Positions 10,710 through 22,321 of a DNA stretch of 64,000 bases are shown one piece after another. Positions within the stretch are counted from its first letter, which is position 1; every line of letters starts with the position of its first letter. The notes below the pieces were generated by a model. That model saw nothing but the letters and a program-made list of their open reading frames with translations, searched no databases and was not told where the DNA came from. This DNA comes from Okapia johnstoni. Taxonomy: Eukaryota; Chordata; Mammalia; Artiodactyla; Giraffidae. The translations under genes were made by a program, and so were the position numbers. The stretch is from positions 747,501 through 811,500 of the forward strand of contig CM044312.1 in assembly GCA_024291935.2 (NCBI GenBank), read 5' to 3'.

Positions 10710-12250
10710 GACACAACTCTGTGATAACTCAGGGTGTACCTCGGGGCGTGGAGGTGACATTGCGTGTGGCCGTGTTACGGGACCACACTCTCGGGGCAGC
10801 GATGAATGTGTGAGATGCAGATCAGCCAGCAGATGAGTTGCCCATGGTCCACAGGGTAAGGGCGGCCGCCCACGGGGTCGGAGCACTGGTGCTGATCCAG
10901 GCGTTTCTACAACTGTTCCTTTCTCCGTCAAAGACGGTTTGCTCTCTGTCAATACCTTGTCTTATTACGATTTCAGAGTAAGAAAAAGCCAATTCAAAAT
11001 GAAAAGTCTTCAGCAAAAGCAGTTATAGGGTCCCCTCCCACGGGATGAAATGGTATAGATAGTCTCGCCAACGTCGCAACCAGATCCATGTCCTCGGGGA
11101 AGTAGCTTAAGCTGCCGCTTGTCAGAGGAAGCCTGGTGGTGGTGAGCAAGCGGCCAGCCTCATCCTGCAGGGGTTGCCCAGGCCCAGTGACCCCCTGGAC
11201 CCTGTGACTGGACGTGGGCAGTGGTGCTGTCTGGGAGCCTTCCCGTGGGGCGCCGGCTCCTTCTCTCGGCCGGAGAGCTTGGAGCAGAGCGCCAGGTGTG
11301 GGCCCTCCATGACCTTAGGGCGCTTGGCGAGGGGAGCAGGCCGCGGGGCTGACACACACACCCAGCATTCCCCAGCCTCCTTTTCTTCCCCCTGAACGTC
11401 CCGGGGTGAAAGGGAGGGTCGGGCGGGGCCCAGCACTGCTGCTGGGGTGGGGGGCGGCGCCTGCTCGTGTCCTGCCCACCATCTACTGCGATGCAGCCAG
11501 CCCTCCCCGCCTCTGCCAGCTCTTCCCCAGCCCCCCTGGAGTCACTCGACCACGTCTGTGGCCTGTCCTTCCCGGGTGACTAGATAGAGGGTGGTCAGGA
11601 CGGAGTAGGCCTGTATAGAGACATAGCCCTGGCCGCAGTGCCCTGCGGAGGCGGGTGGCCGAAACGAGGCTGCCGGGGAGGCAGAGTTGGACGGGGCCTC
11701 CCTCCTCGGGTTGGTTGGAAGCGTCCCCCTGACCGCCGACCACTGTGGGCCACTGAGCAGACTCAGGTGTGGACCTCAGGCCTCTGCCTGGACCGGCACC
11801 CAGGACACGGAGCAGACACGGGCAGCTGGTGGGCCCGGGGGGCTGGCGGGCTGGATGGAGGGGCAGAAACGTCGGGCGAATGGCCCCCAGGCTCCCAGCT
11901 TTGTCAGCGGGCGCATCTGGCGGGGGGTCCGTCGGGGGTGCCACCCACTGTGGGCCCCCCGTGGTCAGTGGCTTCTGGAGAGCTGGGCTGCCCGACAGAC
12001 CTCTCCCACCAGCCACGGGAGGTGTTCAGAAACGTCAGTCAGCTCACGACGGCATCTCAGAGGTGATTCCACATTCGTAAGACTGGACACCGGGAGTGGG
12101 GCAGACGTGTGCCCCGCATGGCCCCCACGGAAGGTCCACTCCCCCGAGCCGCCCTGGAGCGGGGCACCCACCCCCACCGTCCCTTCGTGGGTGGCGGGTT
12201 TCCTCCTGGTTCTCAGGGTGCGGACTGGCTGCAGCGGGACCAAGCAGAGC
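10710..12250. other. GC-rich unique intron
   Basis: No exon or named repeat seen. A less GC-rich pocket at about 10905-11030 (tcaataccttgtcttattac, gatttcagagtaagaaaaag) is the only contrast. It is short and I assign no function. Confidence 0.5.
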
Positions 12251-12254
12251 AGGG

Positions 12255-12775
12255 GGCCCCATGGTGCAGGGAGGCCCCGTGGGGCAGGGAGGGCCCCGTG
12301 GGGCAGGGGGGGCCCCGTGGGGCGGGGGGCAGAGGGGGCCCCGTGGGGCGGGGGGGGGGGGGGGCCCCGTGGGGCAGGAGGGTCCCGTGGGGCAGGGGTG
12401 TTCCGATGGGGCGGGCGGGCCCTGTGGGGCAGGGTGGGACATGGGGCAGGGGGGTCCGGTGGGGCGGGCGGGCCCTGTGGGGCGGGGGGGCGTGGGGCAG
12501 GGGGGGCCCCGTGGGGCGGGGGGGGCAGGGGGCAGGGGGGTCCCGTGGGGCAGGGGGGTCCGATGGGGCGGGTGGGCCCCGTGGGGCAGGGGGGGCGTGG
12601 GGAAGGGGGGGCCCCGTGGGGCAGGGGGGCCCCGTGGGGCGGGGTTCCCCGTGGGGCAGGGAGGGCCCTCTGGGGCGGGGGGGGTCCCGTGGGGCGGGGG
12701 GCCCCGTGGGGCAGGAGGGTCCCGTGGGGCAGGGGTGTTCCGATGGGGCGGGCGGGCCCTGTGGGGCAGGGGCTT
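12255..12775. repeat. G-rich short-period minisatellite (potential G-quadruplex tract)
   Basis: About 30 copies of a 15-19-bp unit, ccccgtggggcaggggg and variants, on the + strand. It includes an uninterrupted G run near 12350-12363. Nearly every 30 bases hold four G-runs of three or more. All long open frames here (up to 422 aa) are Gly/Arg- or Pro-rich readings of the array. Confidence 0.95.
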
Positions 12776-13004
12776 CTCCCCAGGCACTCCCCATCCAAGG
12801 ACCCCCATCCGAGCCCCTTTCCAGCCGATGTCCTCCCCAGAGGGCCGCACGCTCACGCTGGGGGTTCCTTACATCCTCTGCTGGGCTCACACACCCTTTA
12901 CATGAAGAAAAGCTTCCTTAAGGCGGCCTCCGGAACACGCCTCTGTTCCGTATGAATGTTTTTCTTTGACCACATTAAACAGACTTAGCCCCTTTAGTGG
13001 CGGT

Positions 13005-13201
13005 TTAGTTCCTAAGTCTTGTCCAGCTCTGTGCAACCCCACAGACTGGAGCCCGCCAGGCTCCTCTGTCCATGGGATTCTCCAGGATACTGGAGTGGGT
13101 TGCCATGCCCTCCTCCAGGGGATCTTCCCAAGCCAGGAATCAAGCCCAGGTCTCCTGCATTGCAGGCAGATTCTTTACCACTGAGCCACCAGGGAAGCCC
13201 C
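13005..13201 (-). mobile_element. Bov-tA SINE (reverse)
   Basis: Reverse-orientation Bov-tA. The body appears as aagtcttgtccagctctgtg, and the tRNA-like head reads ttctttaccactgagccacc followed by agggaagcccc. Divergence is moderate. Confidence 0.92.
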
Positions 13202-13949
13202 TTCAGCAGTTGGTAATGCAGCACATGGGGCAGTCTGTCTGCACGTGGCACGGTGCTCCTCACTCTCTGAAAGCCCACTTGGGTAGAAGATGGGTCTTTT
13301 CCTCTCCCTTTTGAATGCTCTCATTTCCTCTGTCCCACTCTCTAGTGACCTTCCCCCTGAAGTCACCCAGCGTCACAGGCCCCCTGCTGCCCCCTGTCCT
13401 GTGGGGACCCTCAGAGGTGCCGCAGTGCTGGCCCTGAGCCCTGACCCCACCGGCAATAGCCGGGACCCTGGACTTAGGAGGAGGGCCAGGCCGCCAGCCA
13501 GCTGTGGCTCTGCAGCAGGACCCCGACAGAGATCGGAGCCCCAAGGAGATGAGGACACCGCTCCGAGGTGGACGGAGCCCCCAGGGAGGTGATGACACTG
13601 ATCCGAGGTGGGCAGGACCAGCTGTCCCCAAGGTCTGGGGGTGAAAGAATGGCTGAACCATTTCATCATTTTAAGAATCTCCCCCAAATCACTCACAGAC
13701 CCCTTGGTCACTGATTTTGGAGGAATCTAGTGGGGACTGTCTGTTCTTCCTTAACTTTCAAAGTCCAATTTCCAGACTCTGTCTTTGGTCCCTTCTGAAG
13801 TCGGAAACCAGGGGACAATTGACCAGGAGGTCAGAGATCACTTACATTAGAAGATGCTGCCCGTGATAAGCATCAGCACCTGCTCAGCAAGAAAACCTGC
13901 TCCTCAGCGTCATTCCCGTGTGCGGTTGATGCCACTGTCTGCGAGAACG

Positions 13950-14036
13950 TCCCTCCTCTGAACCAGCCCCTTGACTTCACTGCCCGGGACCCTCCTCTGA
14001 ACCAGCCCCTCGACTTCACTGCCCGGGACCCTCTGA
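13950..14036. repeat. 44-bp tandem duplication
   Basis: Two adjacent copies of ccctcctctgaaccagcccc, tcgacttcactgcccggga, differing at one position (ttgact versus tcgact). Confidence 0.88.
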
Positions 14037-14269
14037 TCAGAGGCCGCGCGTCCACCCTCGACGGGCTCGTCCGAGGTGACAGCCTCTGATGCAGGTGGGG
14101 ACCATCCTGTCGGTAGCTTTTCGTCAGAGACGGAGAGAGGCTTGTGTGTGTGTTCACATCTCCCCTTTGCACGAGTGATGCCAGCTCCGGGCGCTTCCGC
14201 CCTCGTGCCAGGCACTCCCAGCAGAAGCAAACTTCACCCTTTGTGTTTGGAGCTGGCTGTGCCCGCGGA

Positions 14270-14460
14270 GCTGTTTAGGGAGGCCTGGAAACCGTGTCCA
14301 AGTTCAGTGTGTGTTTTGACATGTAAATTTACACGAGGCATATTTAGTCAGTCACAGTGATATGCTAATTGGATTCATCTGTGGACTGAATGAGACACAC
14401 ATCTGAAGAAAAATGAAGGAAACGCATCGCCATTGGAGACACTTAGTAACCGTGCTGTGC
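14270..14460. promoter_or_regulatory. Candidate conserved noncoding element
   Basis: AT-rich island in GC-rich intron. It contains a perfect 12-bp palindrome, TGTAAATTTACA (14322-14333, a forkhead-like TGTAAA on each strand), a POU-like ATGCTAAT (14362-14369) followed by TGGATT, and tatttagtcagtcac. It is not in a repeat family I recognise. Regulatory function is inferred from composition and motif clustering only. Confidence 0.4.
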
Positions 14461-17400
14461 GTCATCAGAGCGCGAGAAGGCCAAGGTGCCAGGCACGTGC
14501 GGGCCCTTGCCGCCGGCCCAGGTCTGTCCCTGCCTCATGGAACAAGTGGCGGGGCCGTGTCGCTGTCCGCTGTGCTGAGTTTAGGAACCCTGGGGCGCCT
14601 GACACCCCAGAGACCCAGGAGCCCATGACGGAGTGTGTGTGTGAGCACGACCTGAGACACCGTGCGGAGCGTAGTGTGAGCGTGCACACGCAAGTGCAGG
14701 CGTGTGCGCGTGTGCAAGCACCAGTGTGCAGGCCCGCAGAAATGGAGAGGAGGCTGTGTCCCCGCCTGTCCCAGCGTCTCCCTGGCTCAGATGGGGCTGC
14801 CGCCCTCCACGCATGTAGCTCATTCAGAGGGGCCTGGGGTCACCCTCGGGGAGCCACACAGAGGCCGCGGGTGGTCTGGCTGCATCCGACTCGGGGGGGA
14901 AAGTGACTGCCCTTGCCCTCCCAGCACGCCCTCCTGGGCCACCGTGGGCACCCTGCTCACCATAACATCTGCTTCGCATCCTTTCGCTTGGGCAGAGGGA
15001 GGCTGGAGCTCTCAGGCGTGAGGGCCCCTGGGCCCAGGTGCCCCACGGGGGCAGCGTCTCCGGGTCACACCCTCTCACTGTCTTCACCACACTCGTTCGC
15101 AGGTGGGGGCTTCCCACACTGTCCCCTGCAGCAGCAGGCAGGGTGAAACTTACCCAGTGAAGCCATGGTGGACGGGGAGGGTCAGTGAGGCTGGATGGAG
15201 GCCGGGTTGGCGGGGCCTCTGCTGTGTTGAGTATCTTTTTGCAGGATCAGGGATGCATGAGCCATGAGTAGGTTTTTCCTTTTTGGCAGGCAGGGACTCA
15301 CCAAACAGACTCACCAAGCCAGGAACAGGCAGGCAGGACAGTGGAGGGTCAGAGTGGGGTGGGGTCCCAGCCATTTCCCCCACCAGGGATGCCTCTGAAC
15401 CTTGAGGAGAAAGGAGCCCAGCCTGGCTGCAGAGACCAGGAGGGTGTGCGGGGGGGAAAGCAGGAGGCCAGGACGCAGGCGTGTGGCCTTTGGGGGAAGG
15501 GGGGCGCCTGGCGAGAAGGGCTCGGGGCCAGTTCACCATCCCCAGAGGACCCAGAGCGGCAGCAGCTTCCAGAGTGGTCCTGGGCCCCGCGGGTGAGTCT
15601 TGCAGGCAGGTCAGGGTTGCTGCCCGATTCCTTTCACCGGGTGAGCGAGAGGACGCGTGTGGGCAGTGGTGCCCCCGGGGGGTGACCGCAGGGTGCAGAG
15701 CAGGGCTCCACTCCATGACTTGTGGTTTTCCTTTCGTTTAAAGAGGACAGAAATAGAAGCATGGTTGCTGCAAAACACGCGTGACTCATGAGAACCCGCC
15801 TTCAGTGCGTGGTTCTACCCTTCGGGATGACTCTGTCCGGCTTCCATCGTGACGCCTCTCAGGCGATTTACGCCGTGGTTTGCATGGACAGTCTTCCCAG
15901 GGACACACTTGTTCCAGGTCTGGGCACCCGCTGGGGCATTCGTAGGGGGTCAGTGTCCTCGGGGCGTTAACGTCTGGGCCCTGAAGGTGGCCGAGCACCA
16001 AGAGTCTTCCCAGAAGTGAGCAGCCGCCGGGCTGTGCAGGGAAGCCTGACCCCGGGCGCTCAGGGCTCAGCCGCAGGATGAGCACCAGGCCTGCTGGTGC
16101 AGCCATTTGAGGGTCTCCATGAGTAGGCGCAGAGACGGATCAGCATCCACCAGGGAGGCTGAGGGCCGCGGGAGCGAGATGGTGGCCGGGACGCGGCAGG
16201 GGCGGCCCGCTGAGGACGAGGAGGTGGGAACAGGCGGCAGCAGTCCCGGGAGCAGCCGGGCCCTGGGTGGGGCGGCAGGGGGACCAGGTGGTGGGCGGGC
16301 AGGACGTTGGGGCCCTGGAAAGAGAACTTGGTGGCTGGGCACCCGCCCTGCCTGCTTCATCCTCCCCGACCCCCAGCACAGCCTCCTTTATCCGCTGTGG
16401 CTCAGGGGCCAGGACGTCTAGGCGGCTCGGTGTCCCGCAGAGATTCCTGCTGTCCGTCTGCGCATTGCCCCTCATCATGGCTCCCCTCCGGCTCCACCTC
16501 CGTCCCTGGGCCCTCCCGGTGCTGCCCCCGCTGCGGGCTGGGGGCCCTGTGCTGGGTGCTGTGGGGGACGCTCCAGCCCCTCCCCCGGGGCTGCGGCGAC
16601 GTATTTGGTCATCGCCTGTGTCCCTGGTCTTCCTCCCAGATGGAAGGCCTCCTGGGAGGGAAGGAAGCCGCCCGTCTGCCGAGAAGCTTCTGGGGTGCAC
16701 GGCCCCTGGGGTCCTTCTGATGCCCCACAGAGGGCTTGGTGGGTGCGCTGCGTGTGGAGGGGTGCGGAGCCCTTCTTCCGTGTCGGTCAGCGATGTGTCC
16801 GGGAGTCCCATCCCAGCGGGGGCCCCTGTCCTCCCCGGCCTGGCTGGAGGTGGATTGCCCGCCCCTCTGCTGACCCAGGAGGGTTGGGGTTAAGGTAGAA
16901 CTGTGCCTCGCTGGATGGAGGCCATCTTTTCCAATGCCAGAGGGGGACAGGGTGCAGCGGTGGGGGGGCCAGGGGGTCCTCGTGGGGAAGCTCGCCCCCC
17001 GCCACGTCCAGCAGGCGCACGGGCCCTCACAGAGGTGGTGGGGTGGGGGTCCTCGCGGGGATTCTCGCACCCTGCCATGTCCAGCAGGTGCAGGGGCCCT
17101 CAAGGTGGGCGCTGCCCGCTCCCCGCCATGTCCAGGTGTGCATTGCGTCTGCGGGCTTGGTGTCATTAGCGTGGGGACGGTGTGGGGAGTGCGCCTCCCG
17201 GGACCATTCCAGGTGGACTCAGTGACCGGAAGGCGGTGCCCTGGGAGCGGCAGCGTCAGGACTTCGGGGCTTAGGCTTTGCCCCGGGCCTGTGCTTAACT
17301 GGCTGTGTCAGTTGTCACCAGCTCGTTGTGCCGTGATGAGGAGTTGCTCGCTCCGTGGGTCCCTCCAGCCCCGAGCAATAGAACGGAAGGTGTCTGCTAG

Positions 17401-18248
17401 GCAACCTCTGGAAGCCCTGCCAGCGGAAGGCGGCTCGAGCCCCAGGCGTGTCCGCAGCCTGCTCTCGCCTCCCTGCCTCCCTGGTGGTCCGCCCGCCTCG
17501 GGCCTCTCTCTCTGTCTCTTTCTCGTGAGCGTCCACACGGCTGACCCAGGCCGGCCCCACCGGGGATTCGGGGTGCCTCCCCAGTGTTTGTCTGCATGCC
17601 AGGGTCTTTACCACTGGAAGTGGAAAAGTGGAAATCTGGAAAATGTAAACATCTTTCCAGTTCCCTGTTTTAAAAATGGGAGCAATTATTTCTGCAGCCA
17701 CTTGGAGCCGCCTGACGCGGAGGCTGGCTCAGCTTCCCTCGTTCGCAGCGTCTTCACCACAAACAGACGCTGGTGCTGCAGTCCAGGTTTCCAGAAAGCC
17801 TCGGCTCCTGCTGAGGCGGGTCTGCACCCCGAGCTGTGCGTTCGGGTGGTTTCAGCATGAGCCGCTGGTGGATGTCAGGGTTGGTGCCCGTGTGTGGGCC
17901 CAGCACAGGGGGTTCGACAGGAGGCCCCTTTGGTCCTTAAAGTGGGAGGTGTGCTCGGAAGTCGCCCCGCGGAGCTCAGCTCCCCTGCTCCTGCTTCTCC
18001 ACTCGGCTCCCGCCCTCCCCACTGTGAGGGCGGCCCTGTTTGCCTCCTCGGGGATTCCTCTACTAAAACCGAATGTCTGAGGGCTTGTGTGCAGCACAGG
18101 ACACCTTTCCTGGGCATCCGACACCCCGCCTGCAGTTCCCATGCTGGTCCCCTCGTGGTCATCTGGGTTGGGGTAAGGATTAGGGTCGTCTCAGCCTCTC
18201 CCCTGCGCCTTACACTCGGCTGATGAGTCTGATTTAATAGCCATCTTT

Positions 18249-18552
18249 GCAATGATAGCTCAGCTGGCAAAGAATCGCCTGCCATGCAGGAGACCCTAGT
18301 TTCATTCCTGGGTCAGGAATATCCCCTGGAGAAAGGAGAGGCTACCCACTCCAGTATTCTAAGGATTCTCTTGTGGCTCAGCTGGTAAAGAATCCGTCTG
18401 CAATGTGGGAGACCTCGGTTCAATCCCCAGGTTGGGAAGATCCCCTGAAGGAGGGAACGCCTACCCACTCCAGTGTTCTGGGCTGGAGAATTCCCTGGAC
18501 TGTATTGTCCACGGGGTCACAAAGAGTTGGACGCGACCGAGTGGCTCCCACT
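18249..18552 (+). mobile_element. Bov-tA dimer (two tandem tRNA heads)
   Basis: A first Bov-tA head (gatagctcagctggcaaag) breaks off after ccactccagtattct at 18360. A second complete Bov-tA follows directly (ttctcttgtggctcagctgg). This head-head-tail arrangement is the known Bov-tA dimer structure. Confidence 0.88.
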
Positions 18553-19301
18553 CACTCGGCCCCAAGTCCTCACACAGGGTCATCCTCGGCACTGGCTGAG
18601 CCCTCCTCCCGGCCGCTGATGTCTGTTCTCCCCTTGGGGCTGGGAGTGATTTAAACCCAGCCCCTGGGTAGCAGGAGCTGGAGACCCAGAGTTGGAGCCC
18701 TCTTTGCTTTGTGTTTTCCGGTTTCTGCAAAGATGTGGCATCTGGGGGCGGGTGAGGGCAGACACGGATGAAAGGGTCATGGGAGCTCCCGGCCCCGACC
18801 CCTGTCTGTTCTCCACGCTTCTCCTGGGAAGTGCTCCCTAGACTCATCGGCTTCATCACACCTCTCCTGTCCCTGTGCCACTCAGTCACTTTCTATTTAA
18901 CCAGAGACTGCTTTGGACATTTCATGGTCTGTTGGTTCATAAAACCTTGTAACTCAGATAAAGTGTTTTGAAAATTTTCTGATCTTAAGGATCCTATAGG
19001 GTGCTTTGGGGGTTAGTTAACTGTATAACAGCTGTGTGCATGGTGGTGCAGGACAGGAGCGTGAGGCGCGCTGTTGGGTCCAGTCTATCCTCTCCCCAGA
19101 GTCTTCCCCCCTCCACCCCACCCCCTGCCCCATCCCCTCACCCTCAGGTGCTCGTCGGACCTTTCAGTGAAAGAAGTAAGGTGGTCTCATAGGTTCCACG
19201 GAGGCTGCGCTGGCCTGCTGTGGGTTCTGGAGGGGACAGGTGTCTTCCCAGTTCATGTGTCCAGCTTCAGGATCTCTTGGTGTCTTTAATTGCATCTTCC
19301 T

Positions 19302-19610
19302 TTCAGTTCAGTTCAGCTCCTCAGTTGTGTCCGACTCTTTGTGACCCCATGGACTGAAGCACGCCAGGCTTCCCTGTCCTTTACCAACTCACAGAGCTTG
19401 CTCAAACTCATGTCCATCACGTCGCTGATGTCATCCAACCATCTCCTTCTCTGTCACCCCCTTCTCCTCCTGCCTTCAATCTTGCCCAGCATCAGGGTCT
19501 TTTCCAATGAGGTGGCCATCAGGTGGCCAAAGTATTGGAGCTTCAGCTTCAGCATCAGTCCTTCCAATGAACATTCAGGACTGATTTTCTTTAGACTTGC
19601 TTCTGTTGAC
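19302..19610 (-). mobile_element. BovB LINE 3' fragment (reverse)
   Basis: Begins with the reverse-complemented BovB tail (ttcagttcagttcagctcct), then tgaccccatggactg, ccatcaggtggccaaagtat and ttggagcttcagcttcagca. This is the 5'-truncated 3' end of the RTE-type LINE, non-coding here. Confidence 0.9.
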
Positions 19611-19714
19611 TTGACTTTCCAGGAGGCTTCTAACAAGTGCTGTCTATATAGGAAGCCCCCAAACCATGTGATGAGTAAGAGCTTTGCAAGATGGAAGCAT
19701 TCATAAAGGAGCTA

Positions 19715-19922
19715 GTAGTAGCCTGTTAGTCTCTCAGTCATGTCCAACTCTTTGCGACCCTATGGACTGTAGCCCACCAGACTCCTCTGTCCATGGGATT
19801 CTCCAGGCAAGAGTACTGGAGTGGGTTGCCGTTTCCTTCCCCAGGGGATCTTCCCGACCCAGGGATGGAATACTTGTCTCCTGTAGTGTGGGCATATTCT
19901 TTACTGTCTGAGCTACCTTCTC
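19715..19922 (-). mobile_element. Bov-tA SINE (reverse)
   Basis: Reverse Bov-tA: ctctcagtcatgtccaactc, actggagtgggttgccgttt, ggggatcttcccgacccagg, and a diverged tRNA-like head ending ctttactgtctgagctacc. Confidence 0.9.
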
Positions 19923-20366
19923 AAACACAAGCTTAGTCATTGGCAGGAAAGGGTGTCATTGGGAAGAGTCTCGTGACAGACTTAGGAAGGGCTGAGAGCT
20001 GACCTTACAAGAGCCAAATCCACAGAAGCTTGATTCCTTTTTCTGGACCTAAGTACTCAGGTCTCTGTCTGGCCAGATGGCCAGAGGTTTTCCCAGAGAA
20101 TAAATATTGACTATTTGTACCTTTCAATTGTTTCTTTATGTTAATGGTATTAAGAACTACTTCAGGAAAAAGCAGCCAACAAATTTTAGGTGGATGATGT
20201 GCTTTTATCCTTACTTTCCTCATCCCTTAATAATGAGTAGGTGCATCTCGACTTCCAGGTTCTCCTCGGACACTCCCCGCAGGCTCCCTGGGCCCCTGCC
20301 GGCGCCTCCCTGATACTTGCATTTCGTTACGGAGATTCAGGTTTCTCAGCTACTTCACAGAGAAAC

Positions 20367-20580
20367 GGGCTTCCCTGGGGGCTCAGATGGTAGTGTCTGC
20401 CTGCAGCGCGGAAGACCCGGGTTCAATCCCTGGGTCAGGAAGATCCCTTGGAAAAGGAAATGGCAACCCACTCCAGTGTTCTTGCCGGAGAATCCTATGG
20501 ATGGAGGAGCCTGGTGGGCCACAGTCCACGGGGTCGCAAAGAGTCGGACACAACTGAGCGACTTCCCCTCACTTTCACTT
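20367..20580 (+). mobile_element. Bov-tA SINE
   Basis: Consensus-orientation Bov-tA with head gggcttccctgggggctcag, B-box region gggttcaatccctgggtcag and tail cgcaaagagtcggacacaac tgagcgact. It ends in a CT-rich stretch. Confidence 0.92.
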
Positions 20581-21376
20581 TACTCTAACTTTCTCACCTA
20601 CCTCGCGTCCCTTCTCTCGAAGGAGCTTCTTACCACGTTTCTTTCGAGGCAGCTCGGCTGTCGGCAAGCTCGCTGCTTTCTCGTGTCTGAGTCTCCATTT
20701 CTCCTGTGTTTCTGAAGGACACAGCATTGCTCGGACGGCATGGGCGTTTTTCTCTGCTCGTTCAACGCTCGATCCCGCTCTCGTCTTGCTCGCCTAGTAC
20801 AGGTCTCTCATTCCCCGGTAGTGCTTTTTTCTGTCTTGGATGTTGTGCAGTTTGAGCGAGACGGGCGACTTTGAGGGAGCTTGTCCTGCTTGGTGTTCCC
20901 TGAGCTCCCTGGGCTTGCGCACTCTGAACCTCCCCAGCCGTCCTGTCCTCCTCGGGGGTGCGCCTCTTGCAGCTGCCCCCCGCAGCTCCTGGGCCACCTC
21001 GTCTGTCTTTTTCTCTCTCTCTGCAGAGCGGCTTCAAGCTGTCTTCCCTCAGCCCCGTCCCGCCCAGGTGTTCGCCGTCTCTTCTACTGTGCCCCAGTTT
21101 CTAGCATTTCTTTGTGGCTCTTCTTGAGCATCTGCATTTCTCTACTTTGTCCAGCGGTTGTTACATGCTATCACTTTTTCCATTAGTGACCTTAGCAAAT
21201 TGACGATAGGGATTTGAAATCTCTGACCTGGTTATCTCAGTCTCTGTTCTGAGTCTGGTTCTGATCTCACTTTGTCTTTTCAGAGTGTGATTTTTTGTTT
21301 CTGTTTTGTTTTGTTTGCCATTTAATATGCTGTGTAATTTATTTGTTGTTGTTGAAAGCTAGGTGTGCATACGTGT
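20581..21376. other. Unique or ancient-repeat sequence
   Basis: No exon seen. From about 21180 to 21372 the sequence is T-rich (tgacctggttatctcagtct, tgccatttaatatgctgtg) and resembles an old L1-type fragment, which I cannot classify. 20581-21180 is CT-rich unique sequence. Confidence 0.35.
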
Positions 21377-21598
21377 GTGCATGCTAAGTCCCTTCCGTCG
21401 TGACTGACTCTGTGCAACCCCATAGACTGTAGCCCACCCGGCTCCTCCGTCCATGAGATTCTCTAGGCAAGAATACTGGAGTGGGTTGCCATGCCCTCCT
21501 TCAGGGGATCTTTTAGACCCAGGGATTGAACCTGTGTCTCTTATGTCTCCCGCATGGCAGCCAGGTTCTTCACCACTAGAGCCAGCTGGGAAGCCCTG
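21377..21598 (-). mobile_element. Bov-tA SINE (reverse)
   Basis: Reverse Bov-tA starting gtgtgtgcatgctaagtccc, with gactgtagcccacc, ggagtgggttgccatgccct and a head reading ccactagagccagctgggaa gccc. Confidence 0.9.
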
Positions 21599-22077
21599 GA
21601 AGCTGCACGATGGGGCAAAGTGGACCAGGGTAAATAAGCCTTCAGCGGGAGGCCTTTCGTCCCTCTGTGTGCGTCAGGCAGAGTTTACCATCGACGCAGC
21701 CATGGGCCGCAGAGGCTAATAGTTTCCTAGTGTCTTTGTTTTGTCTCCTCTGTTTTCTTTGGGTTTCCCTAGGGGATTCTTCTTAAACGGAGTCTGAGAT
21801 GCACACTTCCTTACCTCTAATTCCCTGTGATGTGGGGGGAACCCAGGCCCTAGTCTGAGGTTGGGTCTGTCTTCGGTGAGCCTGGGCTGTGCGCCTCATG
21901 CACTCTGCTCAGCGTTTCTGTCCCTGAAGTGAGGAACGAAGGCTGGAGGGGCTGGAATTGGGACCACATAGGCATACTTGCTGTCTTACACGTGGTGCAC
22001 ATGCAGTATCTGCAGCATACTGTATATTATATGGTGTGTGCATTACAAATGCTACACACGTTTTACACAAACACTTG

Positions 22078-22264
22078 CAGCTTACCCTTGAACAGTGTGG
22101 GAATCATGGTGCCAGCACCCTGACAGGTGAAGCTCTGCAGGTGACTCTAGAGTTAGTCCATCATATCTGCGGTTCCACTTCTATGACTGAGCCAACCGCA
22201 GTCCTGTGGTATTTGCTACCAAAAACCCATGCAGTTCAAGCCTGTGTTGTTCAAGGGTCAGCTG
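22078..22264. mobile_element. Tigger-type MITE (MER44/Tigger7-like), 187 bp
   Basis: Terminal inverted repeats are directly visible: the left end, cagcttacccttgaacagtg, pairs with the reverse complement of the right end, tgttgttcaagggtcagctg. An inner part, gcggttccacttctatgac and ccaaccgcagtcctgtgg, fits a short non-autonomous mariner/Tigger derivative. The family name rests on my memory of the cag-ttgacccttgaacaac terminus. The TA target duplication is clear only on the right. Confidence 0.7.
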
Positions 22265-22321
22265 TATTTTATTTAAAAAAAATGTGAATATAATGACTTA
22301 CATACAAATGTAATATATTTT

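Larger units (their letters stand above)
13202..18248. other. GC-rich unique intron with one candidate element
   Basis: About 5 kb without an exon or interspersed repeat that I recognise. It holds a 44-bp tandem duplication (13950-14036) and a candidate conserved element (14270-14460), listed separately. The rest, including 14500-18248, is CpG-rich with Pro/Arg-rich chance frames only. Confidence 0.5.

Noticed and set aside
11687..12955. 422-aa Gly/Arg-rich open frame and its minus-strand Pro-rich counterparts
   Set aside because: They arise from a stop-poor G-rich array, and all frames are open. No non-repeat domain is present.
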